This document shows, in pieces, positions 24,401 through 33,203 of a DNA stretch of 64,000 bases (the first letter of the stretch is position 1; the number at the start of each line of letters is the position of its first letter). Both the position numbers and the translations under genes were made by a program. Location: positions 372,001-436,000 of the forward strand of contig NZ_JAQSLN010000001.1 of assembly GCF_028649655.1 (NCBI RefSeq), in the 5' to 3' direction. The stretch is from Halobacteriovorax sp. GB3. GTDB lineage: Bacteria > Bdellovibrionota > Bacteriovoracia > Bacteriovoracales > Bacteriovoracaceae. The notes beneath the pieces were generated by a model that did not search any database, was not told where the DNA came from, and was given only the letters and a program-made list of their open reading frames with translations.

Positions 24401-25498
24401 ATGAATAATTTCAATGCAATCAAATATCATGAATCTGAAAATAAATTTCTTGGAAGTGAGGATGTCTCATTTGAAAGTGAGTCGTTACAATTTCAAGATC
24501 AAAATATTTCATTTCAGTCACTTAAAATTAGGTTGAGTGGAGCTAATAACTCTCTTGTCTATTTTTATTATACTGATAGTGAATCACCTCTTTTCTACAT
24601 TAGAAGAAGTAAAAGGCTGATAAAGCTTTTAAAGGAATGCAAATTCTCTAATCGGGAAGAATTCAATAAGTCCCTTCTTACATATTCAAATCATCTTGGA
24701 ATGCAACTCTCTTTAGCTGTTGTTATTCTTACTTTCATTGCAGGTACACTTTTTCTGTTAAAAAACCCTCTTATAAATGGTCTTTCAAAAACAATCCCTT
24801 ATAAGTATGAAAAGATGCTTGGAGAAGCATTGTTTGAATATACGCAAAAGGATGATCTTCTGATCTCTGATAAAGAGGTTTTGGATGAACTTCATTATAT
24901 TTTAGGCCCGTTGATTGAAAATCTTCCAAAGAATTACCGTGAACCTAAAATTTATATTTCTAAGAGTTCGAAGTTAAATGCCTTTACCATGCCAGGTGGG
25001 ATTATTGTTTTTAATGAAGGTCTTTTAAAAAGAAGCACAACTATTGAAGAAGTTCAAGGCGTCGCAGCTCATGAATTTGCTCACATGAGTGAGCGTCATG
25101 TGATTAAAAATATCTTTAGCGCTGTGGGTGCCTTTGCTGTTTTTGATGTTCTCATTGGTGATATGAGTGGCTTTATCGCCGCAGTACTTGACCAGGGAAG
25201 TTTTCTTCTTAGACAAAGTTTCTCTAGGGATTTTGAAAGAGAAGCCGATAGGATTGCTCTAGAGTATTTAGAGAAGTCACAAATTAGTCCGCAAGGCTTA
25301 GTTGATATGTTCACAAAGATGAAAGAAGAGCATTCTCTCAGCTTAAAAGAGGGAGAGAAGGCCCTGAGCTTTTTAAATACTCACCCAGATACGGATGAAA
25401 GGATTGAGACAATAAAAAAGAGTCCGTCTGCGTATTGGGAAGTAAAGTCAGATTATCCATATGATAAATTTATACAAATGCTAGAGAAGGTAAATTAA
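24401..25498 (+). CDS. M48 metalloprotease, Oma1/BepA-like
   Basis: A 365-residue membrane-bound zinc protease. An N-terminal beta-rich soluble region of about 100 residues is unlike standard M48 proteins. A membrane segment (about 103-120, LSLAVVILTFIAGTLFLL) leads to the M48 domain. NAFTMPGGIIVFNEGLL, AAHEFAHMSERHVI (zinc ligands H224 and H228, catalytic E225), and FSRDFEREADRIALEYL (third ligand E281) match the Oma1/BepA/LoiP group. The substrate-facing HPDTDERI loop is near the end. The ATG at 24401 lies directly after a sigma-70 promoter. Its stop overlaps the first AIM24 gene (TAATG), so the protease and the three AIM24 proteins are translationally coupled. Confidence 0.9.
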   Translation: MNNFNAIKYHESENKFLGSEDVSFESESLQFQDQNISFQSLKIRLSGANNSLVYFYYTDSESPLFYIRRSKRLIKLLKECKFSNREEFNKSLLTYSNHLGMQLSLAVVILTFIAGTLFLLKNPLINGLSKTIPYKYEKMLGEALFEYTQKDDLLISDKEVLDELHYILGPLIENLPKNYREPKIYISKSSKLNAFTMPGGIIVFNEGLLKRSTTIEEVQGVAAHEFAHMSERHVIKNIFSAVGAFAVFDVLIGDMSGFIAAVLDQGSFLLRQSFSRDFEREADRIALEYLEKSQISPQGLVDMFTKMKEEHSLSLKEGEKALSFLNTHPDTDERIETIKKSPSAYWEVKSDYPYDKFIQMLEKVN

Positions 25499-26163
25499 TG
25501 AATGTTCAAAAAGAAGGTGGAAGTTCATTTTCATTTCTTAGAATTAAATTAGCTAAGGGAGAAAAACTCACAACTGAGTCTGGTGCAATGGCCAGTATGG
25601 ACAAAGACATTGAACTTAGAAGTCGTTTAAATGGTGGTTTTTTACAGGGACTTATTATGAAGTTTCTTGGAAAGGAGTCGCTTTTTATTAACACTTTTCA
25701 AAATAAATCAAAAGTTGAAAAGGAAGTCGTTCTCACTCAAGCTACGCCTGGAGATATTAGAGAAGTCGTCCTTGATAATGAAGAATTATTCATTCAGCCA
25801 GGTTCATATTTAGCAAGTACTTCTGGAATCAAATTTTCTTTGAGATGGGCCGGATTCTCTTCGTGGATTGCGGGTGAAGGTCTCTTTAGAATTCGCATTT
25901 CGGGTAGTGGAACTTGTTGGTATGGCGCCTATGGTGCTGTCATTGAAAAAGAAATAGATGGTGAATATATCGTTGATACAGGACACCTTCTATCTTATCC
26001 GTCGACAATAAAGTTAAAGATTATGTTACCTGGTGGAGTTTTTTCTAGCTTCTTTGGTGGAGAAGGATTTGTCCTTCGTCTCGAAGGAAAAGGGACTGTC
26101 AAATTACAAACTCGAAGTATTGAAGGACTTGCCAGTTGGTTAAATCCTAGGTTTTGGAATTAG
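25498..26163 (+). CDS. AIM24 family protein 1 of 3 (TIGR00266)
   Basis: A 221-residue AIM24/TIGR00266 protein, a beta-rich fold built of repeated jelly-roll-like halves. Family marks are GEKLTTESGAMASMDKDIEL, the GESLFINTF segment, FIQPGSYLASTSGIKF, GEGLFRIRISGSGTCWYGAYGAVIEKEI, YIVDTGHLLSYPSTIKLKI and FFGGEGFVLRLEGKG. Aim24 in yeast is a mitochondrial inner-membrane protein linked to MICOS; bacterial members are uncharacterised. It has no signal peptide. It is coupled to the upstream M48 protease by a TAATG overlap and is followed by two paralogues. Confidence 0.92.
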   Translation: MNVQKEGGSSFSFLRIKLAKGEKLTTESGAMASMDKDIELRSRLNGGFLQGLIMKFLGKESLFINTFQNKSKVEKEVVLTQATPGDIREVVLDNEELFIQPGSYLASTSGIKFSLRWAGFSSWIAGEGLFRIRISGSGTCWYGAYGAVIEKEIDGEYIVDTGHLLSYPSTIKLKIMLPGGVFSSFFGGEGFVLRLEGKGTVKLQTRSIEGLASWLNPRFWN

Positions 26164-26172
26164 GAGCATATT

Positions 26173-26856
26173 TTGAAAGTAGATATTCAATATAGACCAA
26201 GTAATACAGCTGCTAAGATCACTCTCAACACTGGAGAAGAGTGTACGACAGAAGCTGGATCAATGATTTCGATGTCATCTGGGCTGACAGTTGAGACGAC
26301 AACTCATAAGAAGGGAAAGGGTTCTCTTTTAAAAAGTTTAAAGAGGGCCTTTGCAGGCGAGTCTTTCTTTTTAAACCACTATGATTCAACAAAAGAAAAC
26401 AGCGAGCTTTGGATTTCTTCTCATCTTCCTGGAGATATGTGTGAGGTTCAATTAAATGGGGTCGGACTTGTCGTTCAGAGTTCTTCGTTTATGGCCTGCT
26501 CAAAAAATATAGATCTCGATACAGGTTGGCAGGGGTTTAAAACTCTTCTCTCGGGAGAAGGACTTTTTTGGCTTAAACTTAGCGGTAGTGGAAATGCCGT
26601 TTTAAACTCTTTTGGATCAATCTATTGTGTTGATGTTGAAGATGAATATATTGTCGACTCTGGGCATATCGTAGCATTTGAAGAGACTTTGAATTTTAAA
26701 ATTTCAAAAGCAGGATCTAGTTGGCTACATAGTTTTATGGGTGGAGAAGGTTTTGTTTGTCGCTTTCAAGGGAAGGGAAAAATTTGGTGTCAATCCCATA
26801 ACCCATCGAGCTTTGGGCATTCTTTAACTCCCTATTTAAGACCGAAAAAGAGGTAA
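26173..26856 (+). CDS. AIM24 family protein 2 of 3 (TIGR00266)
   Basis: A 227-residue paralogue of the genes on both sides with the same block order: GEECTTEAGSMISMSSGLTV, GESFFLNHYDS, VVQSSSFMACSKNIDL, GEGLFWLKLSGSGNAVLNSFGSIYCVDV, YIVDSGHIVAFEETLNF and FMGGEGFVCRFQGKGKIWCQ. It starts with TTG at 26173, supported by AGGAG six bases upstream; no ATG fits. It carries several cysteines that its neighbours mostly lack. Its stop overlaps the next ATG (TAATG). It is probably a subunit of a mixed AIM24 assembly, by inference from the three-gene tandem. Confidence 0.92.
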   Translation: MKVDIQYRPSNTAAKITLNTGEECTTEAGSMISMSSGLTVETTTHKKGKGSLLKSLKRAFAGESFFLNHYDSTKENSELWISSHLPGDMCEVQLNGVGLVVQSSSFMACSKNIDLDTGWQGFKTLLSGEGLFWLKLSGSGNAVLNSFGSIYCVDVEDEYIVDSGHIVAFEETLNFKISKAGSSWLHSFMGGEGFVCRFQGKGKIWCQSHNPSSFGHSLTPYLRPKKR

Positions 26857-27533
26857 TGATGAATTATAAATTTGATATACTAGCAAAACCTGATTTTAGT
26901 TCTGTTAAGATAACAATTCCTGCCGGTGAAAAACTCAAGGTTGAAGCTTCTTCAATGTCCAGTATGGATAGCCACATTTCAATGAAGACAAAATTGAAAG
27001 GTGGTCTGGGAAGATTTCTTTCTAATGAGTCAGTTTTTATAAATGAGTTTACGAGCGAAGGTGCTGATGGTGAGATCATGCTTTCTCCTGGGCCCTCCGG
27101 TGATATTTCTCATTATGATGTAACTCAAGGTGATCTCTTTCTTACTTCGTCCTCATTTGTCGCTTCGGGATCAAATGTAAATATTGATAGCAAGTTTCAA
27201 GGTTTTGCCAAAGGGTTCTTCTCTGGTGAAGGGCTATTTATTATGAAGTGTAGCGGCCAGGGAGATGTTTGGTTTAATAGTTATGGTGCCATCATAGAAG
27301 TTGATATAGAGGATGAGTACTTTGTAGATACTGGCCATATCGTTGCCTTCACTTCTGGACTCGATTATGAGGTGAAGTCATTTGGTGGTTATAAGTCTTT
27401 TTTCTTTTCAGGAGAGGGTTTCATTGCTCGCTTCAAAGGAAAGGGGAGAGTTTGGATTCAATCAAAGCAGCCCTATGCTCTTGTTTCATGGGCAGATCGA
27501 TATAGAAGAATTGAAAAGAGAAATAATAATTAA
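26856..27533 (+). CDS. AIM24 family protein 3 of 3 (TIGR00266)
   Basis: A 225-residue AIM24 paralogue. The block order is kept: GEKLKVEASSMSSMDSHISM, NESVFINEFTS, FLTSSSFVASGSNVNI, GEGLFIMKCSGQGDVWFNSYGAIIEVDI, YFVDTGHIVAFTSGLDYEV and FFSGEGFIARFKGKGRVWIQS. It is coupled to the upstream paralogue by a TAATG overlap and ends eleven bases before a convergent serine protease, with a shared bidirectional terminator between them. The three copies are clearly diverged from each other, so the duplication is old and each copy has probably been kept for a distinct role. Confidence 0.92.
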   Translation: MMNYKFDILAKPDFSSVKITIPAGEKLKVEASSMSSMDSHISMKTKLKGGLGRFLSNESVFINEFTSEGADGEIMLSPGPSGDISHYDVTQGDLFLTSSSFVASGSNVNIDSKFQGFAKGFFSGEGLFIMKCSGQGDVWFNSYGAIIEVDIEDEYFVDTGHIVAFTSGLDYEVKSFGGYKSFFFSGEGFIARFKGKGRVWIQSKQPYALVSWADRYRRIEKRNNN

Positions 27534-27534
27534 G

Positions 27535-27560
27535 AAAGGGCGATTTACTCGCCCTTTTTA
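27535..27560. terminator. Bidirectional terminator after AIM24 operon
   Basis: AAAGGGCGA and TCGCCCTTT pair perfectly across a five-base loop and are followed by a T-run on the plus strand and preceded by A residues that give a T-run on the minus strand. It ends both the M48-AIM24 operon and the convergent serine protease gene, whose stop codon starts in the loop. Confidence 0.85.
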
Positions 27561-28291
27561 TTTGCGTCTAGACACGCTTTAATTGCATTTTGAAAGAGAA
27601 CATTTCCATAAATGGATGTGCCCTTATTTCCGTTTAGATCACCCCAGCAGCCACCATGAGAGTGGATACCAATAATCTTTTGGCTAATCACATCAACAAT
27701 AGATGAACCTGAATTACCACCAAGAGTATCAGCTCTGTGGATGATTTTAGTTTGATTAGAAACGAAATTTAGAATTGGCCCAAAAGAGACTTGCTGAGCA
27801 AAGTTTCTCTCTTTTTCTTTTTCATCATAGTCACGCCCATATCCAGCGATTTGTATTTGATCACCGGCCTTTGGAGCCCTCTTAGCAATGTTATAAAAGC
27901 CATAAAGATCACCAGGAGCTTTCATCGTTAATTTATTGTTCTTTACAGAGTAAACGAGCCAGTCATTTCCTGGACCATTGTCCTCATGACCATAGATTTT
28001 ATCTAGCTCATAGATATCTTCTTTTTTAGAATGAATAAGTCTTCCTGTCACAGGATGAGACTCAGGTGTATTGAACTCTGTTAACCAGTTGTCAGTCATT
28101 TTACAGTGACCAGCAGAGACTAAACAATTCTTTCCAATAAGTGTTGCCGTACAAGGCGAATAACTCGTTAGACTTTCAACCATGCGGCCAACTCTTTCAA
28201 GACGAGATGGAATACGATTGTCCTCTTGTCCACAAATGGATTTGTCGTTTGCAAATATTGTGACCGAGGCAAGAAGGAGAAATTTAAGCAT
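27545..28291 (-). CDS. Secreted trypsin-like serine protease
   Basis: A 248-residue S1-family protease. A short signal peptide (about residues 1-14) is followed by the fold's landmarks: SAGHC with catalytic His62, NDWLVYSV with Asp110, and DTLGGNSGSSIVD with Ser194. The specificity loop IIGIHSHGGCWGD follows. Cysteines at 20, 47, 56 and 63 suit disulfides in a secreted enzyme. The usual GDSGG is GNSGS, as in V8/glutamyl-endopeptidase-like proteases, so cleavage after acidic residues is possible. No pro-peptide or sorting domain is evident. RBS AAAGG precedes the ATG. Confidence 0.9.
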   Translation of the reverse strand: MLKFLLLASVTIFANDKSICGQEDNRIPSRLERVGRMVESLTSYSPCTATLIGKNCLVSAGHCKMTDNWLTEFNTPESHPVTGRLIHSKKEDIYELDKIYGHEDNGPGNDWLVYSVKNNKLTMKAPGDLYGFYNIAKRAPKAGDQIQIAGYGRDYDEKEKERNFAQQVSFGPILNFVSNQTKIIHRADTLGGNSGSSIVDVISQKIIGIHSHGGCWGDLNGNKGTSIYGNVLFQNAIKACLDANKKGE

Positions 28292-28349
28292 AGAAACCTT
28301 TTAGTAGATCATTGTTGGTTAAGCTAAACTTAATTTACGCGACACGGCT

Positions 28350-28377
28350 TTGACAGCAAATTTTGTGAACGTATAAA
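28350..28377 (+). promoter_or_regulatory. Sigma-70 promoter upstream of metzincin-like gene
   Basis: A perfect TTGACA (28350-28355) and TATAAA (28372-28377) are spaced by 16 bases. The transcript would start near 28384 and carry a leader of about 77 bases before the protease ATG at 28461. The leader contains an AGGAG sequence with a possible very short GTG-initiated frame, which I do not claim as a gene. Confidence 0.6.
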
Positions 28378-28460
28378 AAATACATGCTCTCAGGAGTTGT
28401 GAAGGATAATTTTACTTTGTTTAGTCACTGATTGTTCAATTCTTAAATTGATAGTGATTA

Positions 28461-29171
28461 ATGATTCTTATGAAAAATCTAATCCTTATGTCTATTTTGG
28501 CCCTCACTATTAACTCATCATTTGCTAGTGGTTGTGGAACGACTCTCGAATGTGAAAACCGCGCGATCGAACTTAATACAAGAAGAAACTCCCACATCTG
28601 TGAGTTTCAAAAAGAGATTCCAACATTCAAAGAAAAAGAAATTAAAGGAAGCATTCGTTATATGGATAGCTTTAGTGGCTCATATCACTATGATGTTCTA
28701 ATGAAAGATGGCAAGACGATTTTCTCAGTAAAGCTTCACCTTCGTTCATTTGATAAATTAGAAGACTGGCAAAAAGACTATTATCGAGAGCAAATTTCCA
28801 TGGCCCTTGATATGTGGAATGATGCAGTTAGGCCTCACTATCCAAATTATGAATTTCAAGTTGAATATGTAGAAAGAAGCGAAGCCTATTTTCGTCCAAA
28901 GCTTGTAACGAATAAGAGATGGCATGGTCGTGGGCCTTATTATGCCGGTTGGTTTTTTTACTGGAGTCCACGAACAATTGCGCATGAATTAGGGCATATG
29001 TTCGGACTTGATGACGAGTACCATAACTCTCTTGCTTCGAGTACATCAGTTTGTGATAGAGAGTCTCTGATGTGTAGTAATGGAAATCCTAATTCTTCGT
29101 TGAAGAAATACCATTTTGATATACTAACAAAAAGAGCTCTAGGAAGTTGTGTGGAAAACGCTACTCGATAG
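28461..29171 (+). CDS. Secreted metzincin-type metalloprotease
   Basis: A 236-residue exported protease. The signal peptide (MKNLILMSILALTINSSFAS) is followed by a Cys-containing pro-region. The zinc site AHELGHMFGLDDEY fits HExxHxxGxxD (H175, E176, H179, G182, D185), the metzincin-like layout with Asp as third ligand seen in snapalysin-type enzymes. A downstream ESLMCSNGNP, with Met placed as in a Met-turn, supports an active fold. It has several cysteines for disulfides. The substrate is probably prey protein. Start at 28461 or the ATG at 28470 three codons on; neither has a clear RBS. The 3' end overlaps the pilus gene by 11 bases. Confidence 0.82.
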   Translation: MILMKNLILMSILALTINSSFASGCGTTLECENRAIELNTRRNSHICEFQKEIPTFKEKEIKGSIRYMDSFSGSYHYDVLMKDGKTIFSVKLHLRSFDKLEDWQKDYYREQISMALDMWNDAVRPHYPNYEFQVEYVERSEAYFRPKLVTNKRWHGRGPYYAGWFFYWSPRTIAHELGHMFGLDDEYHNSLASSTSVCDRESLMCSNGNPNSSLKKYHFDILTKRALGSCVENATR

Positions 29172-30072
29172 TCATTGCCGTAATCGTAATGTAGTCGGTG
29201 TAGAGACCTGATTGTTTATTATTAACATTTCCGATTTTTACACTGACAGTATGAGCATTTCCTTCTTCCGGAGTGACCCCATTACTTTCTGCTAGGGCCT
29301 TACTCGTAGGTAATTTCTTCTTTTTGCCATCTATTTTTAAATCGTAGCTAATTTCATCTCCATTGACTTCATTCTTCATGACTCCACTATTAATAGAGTC
29401 AAAGAAGATCATGTAGCCGGCATTTGAGCGGACTCTAAGATCGAAAGATAGTTCTTCATTTTTCTCTAACTCCCCAAAATCTAGAGTCTGTTCCGTGTCA
29501 TTAATGTTAAATGGCGCACCTTGATCGACAAGAGAGATGTCGACGACTTTTGGAACGAATGTTGAGACCGAAATTGAATTTCTGGCGGAAAGTTCATAGC
29601 GATTATTATTTCTCTGAGTATAAACTGAAACTTGAACAGAATCATTATAGAGTCCACCTCTGACAAGAGGAGCTGAGCCATTTGTCGGAGGACTTAATTT
29701 TGAATAGTAATTCAGTGTTCTTGGCCAAAAGGAGTGAGAGCTAACGATGGTATCGTTAGTTGTTTGTATATCTTGGGCATCCTTTAGAACTTGTGTAGCA
29801 CTACTATCTTTGTAGAAATTGTAATCGACAGTTTCCCCAAAGGCGTGAGTGAGCTTACGATTGTAGGAGTTTGCATTTCCTTTAGAAAAGGTCACGAGAA
29901 AGCTTCTAAAGTAGCAGCTAAAATCTGAAGTTCCATCGACAGTAAAAGAAGTATTAATCACTTGACCTCTTGAAGACCAGTCAAATGATAGATCTTGAAT
30001 TGTTAAATTTGCATCACAGGCAAGAGACCAATTGGTAAATAGGATTAAAATTGATGTTAGGATAATCTTCAT
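29161..30072 (-). CDS. Chaperone-usher pilus tip/adhesin candidate
   Basis: A 303-residue exported protein (signal peptide about residues 1-18, ending SLACDAN) and the last gene of the pilus operon. Two beta-rich halves are seen; the first has paired cysteines (C19, C53) and the second ends GLYTDYITITAMTIE, which resembles the GEYSDTVYFTISAN ending of the major pilin at 33582. A two-domain subunit at the operon end is the usual place for a tip adhesin, and the first half recalls spore-coat-U-type domains. Function as adhesin is inference from order and fold pattern. It is separated from the usher by 15 bases. Confidence 0.65.
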   Translation of the reverse strand: MKIILTSILILFTNWSLACDANLTIQDLSFDWSSRGQVINTSFTVDGTSDFSCYFRSFLVTFSKGNANSYNRKLTHAFGETVDYNFYKDSSATQVLKDAQDIQTTNDTIVSSHSFWPRTLNYYSKLSPPTNGSAPLVRGGLYNDSVQVSVYTQRNNNRYELSARNSISVSTFVPKVVDISLVDQGAPFNINDTEQTLDFGELEKNEELSFDLRVRSNAGYMIFFDSINSGVMKNEVNGDEISYDLKIDGKKKKLPTSKALAESNGVTPEEGNAHTVSVKIGNVNNKQSGLYTDYITITAMTIE

Positions 30073-30087
30073 ATAAATCTCGATTGA

Positions 30088-32499
30088 TTATTCAATGTTA
30101 ACAAGGCCAATATCCTTGAGTCCTTGCTCTTGCGCTGTAATTTTAAAGCGAAACTTCTTATGTTTTATATTGTTGAGCTGTATTTCATAATCTCCAGCAG
30201 TCATTCCTTCCACAAGAAATTCACCTCTTCTTCCAATAAAAAAGAGATGAACTTCTTCTGTTTTAATATTTGTTATACTTCCAGTCTTTAAAGTTAGTGC
30301 TTGGCCTTTTAAACTCATCATCCCTTTGAGAACTACACTTCCTGGTGCACCAATTTTAAGATAGTGACCAGTTTTGTATTTTGGGTAAATAGCTAAGTTC
30401 TCTTTACCAATATTATAACCTTCCTCTAACTGTGATGTATCAAAACTTAGAAGCTTGTAGTGAAAAGGTGCTAAGTTTGTAAGGACGATATCATCAGTAA
30501 GGGAGTTTTCACCTTCGTTGTATCCCGATGTTGTTCTAACACCAATTTTTTGCCCTTTGAGGTATTTGTTGGGGTTAATAATGGCAAAACTTCCGCGAAC
30601 AGGTTGCCCTAAGCGAACTTTGCTACCGACCGCAAGAACTGATCCTTCAAGTTTGATCGTTGTTTTTTTAGAATCCTGACCCGTTTCGTTTTTATCATAG
30701 CGATGAGAAAGTGAAATATTTGCTAGAGGAGAGTGGTACTTCAGAGAGCCTTCCCCCGTTGTCATTTCATTTTGCTTCGTGACAGAAACATTTGAGCTGA
30801 GAGAGTTAACTTGCTTTGACGTTGTCTTGGACCACGTTGCACGCTTTGTTTGAGAAGTACTATCATAATAAGTTGTGACGTACTGATTTTTTTCAGAGAA
30901 ATTTATTGTTACAAATGCGTAGAGTGTTTCATTCCAATTAGAGTATTCATCTTTTTGTTTTGAAGCATAAATATTGGCATTAACTCTTCTGGATATTCTC
31001 GTTGAAAGTGATCCCGTTATTCCATATCGATCATTAAGCTCATCGTATCTTGCTTTTGAAAATTGAAGTGTTGCTCCAATTGATGAGTTACTAAAAATAC
31101 TTGTGTTAACAGATGTTGTAAAAGTCGATGAAAGATTATTTCTTTGATTTAAGTTTCCAAGAGTGGTGAAGTCTTTGGTCGTATAATCTAAACTTGTAAA
31201 GAAAAAGAGGTTTTTCAAAAGATCAATTTGCGAAAGATTCACTTCATATCTAAAAATACCATAGGCACCATTTCGATCAGTATCAAAAGTTTTACTAGTT
31301 GCGAGACCTAAAGAGAGTAGTCCCCACTTAGTTGCATAGGTCTGATTTGTTCCGAGGATTCCTTGAAATTTGTCACCTTGAGAATAAAATTTTGATGTAA
31401 GCTCTTTTGTCATACCCCTTTCATAGTAGAGAGAGAAGGTTGGACCATCTTCTGTGATATATTTCTTATTTTCTGATTCTTGATCAGATTTAATTCCAAT
31501 AGCATAGCTAAAACGATTAACACCTTTTTCGATGAGATCAGTGGAACTAAATTTTGAAAATTGAAAGGTTTTTTCAATTCCAGAATCATCTTTTGCCACA
31601 ACGAGAATATTATTGAGACCACTTTCAAGAGGTACACCAGTTAGAGTGTGCTCTCCTGCTTGAAAATACGCGACTTTTACAAGTCGAGAATTTACATAAA
31701 TTTTAACTTGTGATCTTTCTTCGAGATAGAACTTATGCTTATAAGTTGGGGTTGTTTTTATATAAGGATTTAGTGCAAAGTCTTTAGTCCAGGAGATTCC
31801 AAAAAGATTTCGATAACTTTGTTTTTCAACAGTCTCAAAATTAATGTCTCCTAACTCTGCTCTTTGTTGTCTTTTAGAAGAGTGCCAGAGAAGACGAGTG
31901 TTGGCCCTCTTTAGTTTTGAATCATTACTTTCATAATAATGTTCACTCTCTAGGGTATAGTCTTTAAAACTGTATGCTGGATAGAGATTAAGTCTCGTCT
32001 GACTTTCACTTGTGCTCTTTGAAACAATCTCACTTTGAATGAGATAGTTCATATGAAATGAGTGGCGATCTGGGTACTTAGAACTCTTAGACCAAGAAGG
32101 AGCACCAAGATCTAAACTCCAGTCCTCAATTCGCTTAATTTTTGGATCAATTGTTAGAATGAGTTTGAGTTCATCAGCGAGATAGACAACTTTTACTCCG
32201 AGGTTTTTAAGTTGGTCTGTTTTAATGTTGTCGATGGCCTGAACTTGATTGAGAATATCTTCTTTTACCAATTGCTTTAAAATATATAAAAGATCTTTTG
32301 TGTCGATATGGTTGAGTCTTTCGAGAAGTACATTTGCTTTAACTTCTCCTCGATACTGCCCTTGATAGAAAAGGGGAATCTCAAGAACTTCTTCTTTAAC
32401 TTTCTTCCCAAAGACTTGTTGATAAAGCTTACTCATATCCTCGATGGGATAGGCATTGTTTGATAAAAGTAAAAGAGAGAAGATTATTTTATTGTTCAA
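30088..32499 (-). CDS. Fimbrial outer-membrane usher
   Basis: An 803-residue usher that would form the outer-membrane pore through which pilus subunits are passed. The N-terminal domain contains YRGEVKANVLLERLNHIDT; the barrel contains alternating strands, including TTPTYKHKFYLEERSQVKIYVNSRLVKVAYFQAGEHTLTGVPLESGLNNILVVAKDDSG, the typical usher plug/middle-domain segment. The C-terminal domain carries GEFLVEGMTAGDYEIQL. The signal peptide is at residues 1-18. It starts with TTG and overlaps the chaperone by 11 bases, so translation is coupled and probably weak. The clade is not certain; an archaic or alternate type is likely. Confidence 0.88.
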   Translation of the reverse strand: MNNKIIFSLLLLSNNAYPIEDMSKLYQQVFGKKVKEEVLEIPLFYQGQYRGEVKANVLLERLNHIDTKDLLYILKQLVKEDILNQVQAIDNIKTDQLKNLGVKVVYLADELKLILTIDPKIKRIEDWSLDLGAPSWSKSSKYPDRHSFHMNYLIQSEIVSKSTSESQTRLNLYPAYSFKDYTLESEHYYESNDSKLKRANTRLLWHSSKRQQRAELGDINFETVEKQSYRNLFGISWTKDFALNPYIKTTPTYKHKFYLEERSQVKIYVNSRLVKVAYFQAGEHTLTGVPLESGLNNILVVAKDDSGIEKTFQFSKFSSTDLIEKGVNRFSYAIGIKSDQESENKKYITEDGPTFSLYYERGMTKELTSKFYSQGDKFQGILGTNQTYATKWGLLSLGLATSKTFDTDRNGAYGIFRYEVNLSQIDLLKNLFFFTSLDYTTKDFTTLGNLNQRNNLSSTFTTSVNTSIFSNSSIGATLQFSKARYDELNDRYGITGSLSTRISRRVNANIYASKQKDEYSNWNETLYAFVTINFSEKNQYVTTYYDSTSQTKRATWSKTTSKQVNSLSSNVSVTKQNEMTTGEGSLKYHSPLANISLSHRYDKNETGQDSKKTTIKLEGSVLAVGSKVRLGQPVRGSFAIINPNKYLKGQKIGVRTTSGYNEGENSLTDDIVLTNLAPFHYKLLSFDTSQLEEGYNIGKENLAIYPKYKTGHYLKIGAPGSVVLKGMMSLKGQALTLKTGSITNIKTEEVHLFFIGRRGEFLVEGMTAGDYEIQLNNIKHKKFRFKITAQEQGLKDIGLVNIE

Positions 32500-33181
32500 A
32501 ATCTAAGTCGACCTTTTTAACACGTTCACTTGATGGCAATTCAACTGTAAAAATTCTTGTTTTTCCTTGTAGAATATTTTCACCTGCAAAGTTAGGTAGT
32601 TGAAGTTTTTCAAGTGTTACTTTCTTCTTTGAATTCAAAGTGAAAATTGCTTTAAGGTCATGGAGTACTTGATGGACATTACCTTTATTTGAAATTTCAA
32701 GTGTTAGTTTTTTACCTTTCTGTTCTTTAACTTTGATAGCAAGATCTCTTTTCTCGCTAGAAGGTGAAACATAGACAGCAGCAATATAGCGCAGTAGTAG
32801 TTTAATTCCTTGCTTTTTCTTTGCATTCACATTGATTGGTAATTGTTCAGCGATCAATCGAAAAGATTGTTCATCTTTGATTTCTTTATCTCCTAGCCAC
32901 TGAAGTCGAAGGCTCCTTTTTTCTTTTGGCTTCAAAAAAAGTTGGCTAGGGTAAACTTTAAAAAGTGAACTTGCCAAAGGGTGCTTTTCTTTTCCAAATT
33001 TATCCATTTCTCTTTTGGCCATTGTGACTTCTACGGCAATCACTTCACTGGACTCATTTTCTACATAGACGACATTTTTGAAATCACTTTCTTTTTTTAG
33101 TGAGAGTGTCATCGGCGAGAGTTTAAAAGCATGGGTCGTAAAAGAGACAATAAGAGCAATAAAGAGAAAAAAATATTTCAA
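32489..33181 (-). CDS. Periplasmic pilus assembly chaperone
   Basis: A 230-residue two-domain chaperone. After a signal peptide (MKYFFLFIALIVSFTTHAFK) comes the immunoglobulin-like N-domain with SPMTLSLKKESDFKNVVYVENESSE. FKVYPSQLFLKPKEKRSLRLQW is the conserved G1/F1 region that donates a strand to pilins. The C-domain has LTLEISNKGNVHQVLHDL. The start was set at the TTG at 33181 because GGAAGG lies six bases upstream and it gives a normal signal peptide; the longer frame from 33232 adds 17 residues. The unusual TTG start suggests low translation compared with the pilin. Confidence 0.88.
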   Translation of the reverse strand: MKYFFLFIALIVSFTTHAFKLSPMTLSLKKESDFKNVVYVENESSEVIAVEVTMAKREMDKFGKEKHPLASSLFKVYPSQLFLKPKEKRSLRLQWLGDKEIKDEQSFRLIAEQLPINVNAKKKQGIKLLLRYIAAVYVSPSSEKRDLAIKVKEQKGKKLTLEISNKGNVHQVLHDLKAIFTLNSKKKVTLEKLQLPNFAGENILQGKTRIFTVELPSSERVKKVDLDFEQ

Positions 33182-33203
33182 CGCGAACCTTCCGTGGTTA
33201 CTT

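Noticed and set aside
28398-28430. Ten-codon GTG frame in the leader of the metzincin-like gene
   Set aside because: AGGAG is only two bases from the GTG, too close for efficient initiation, and the codons show no attenuator-like run.
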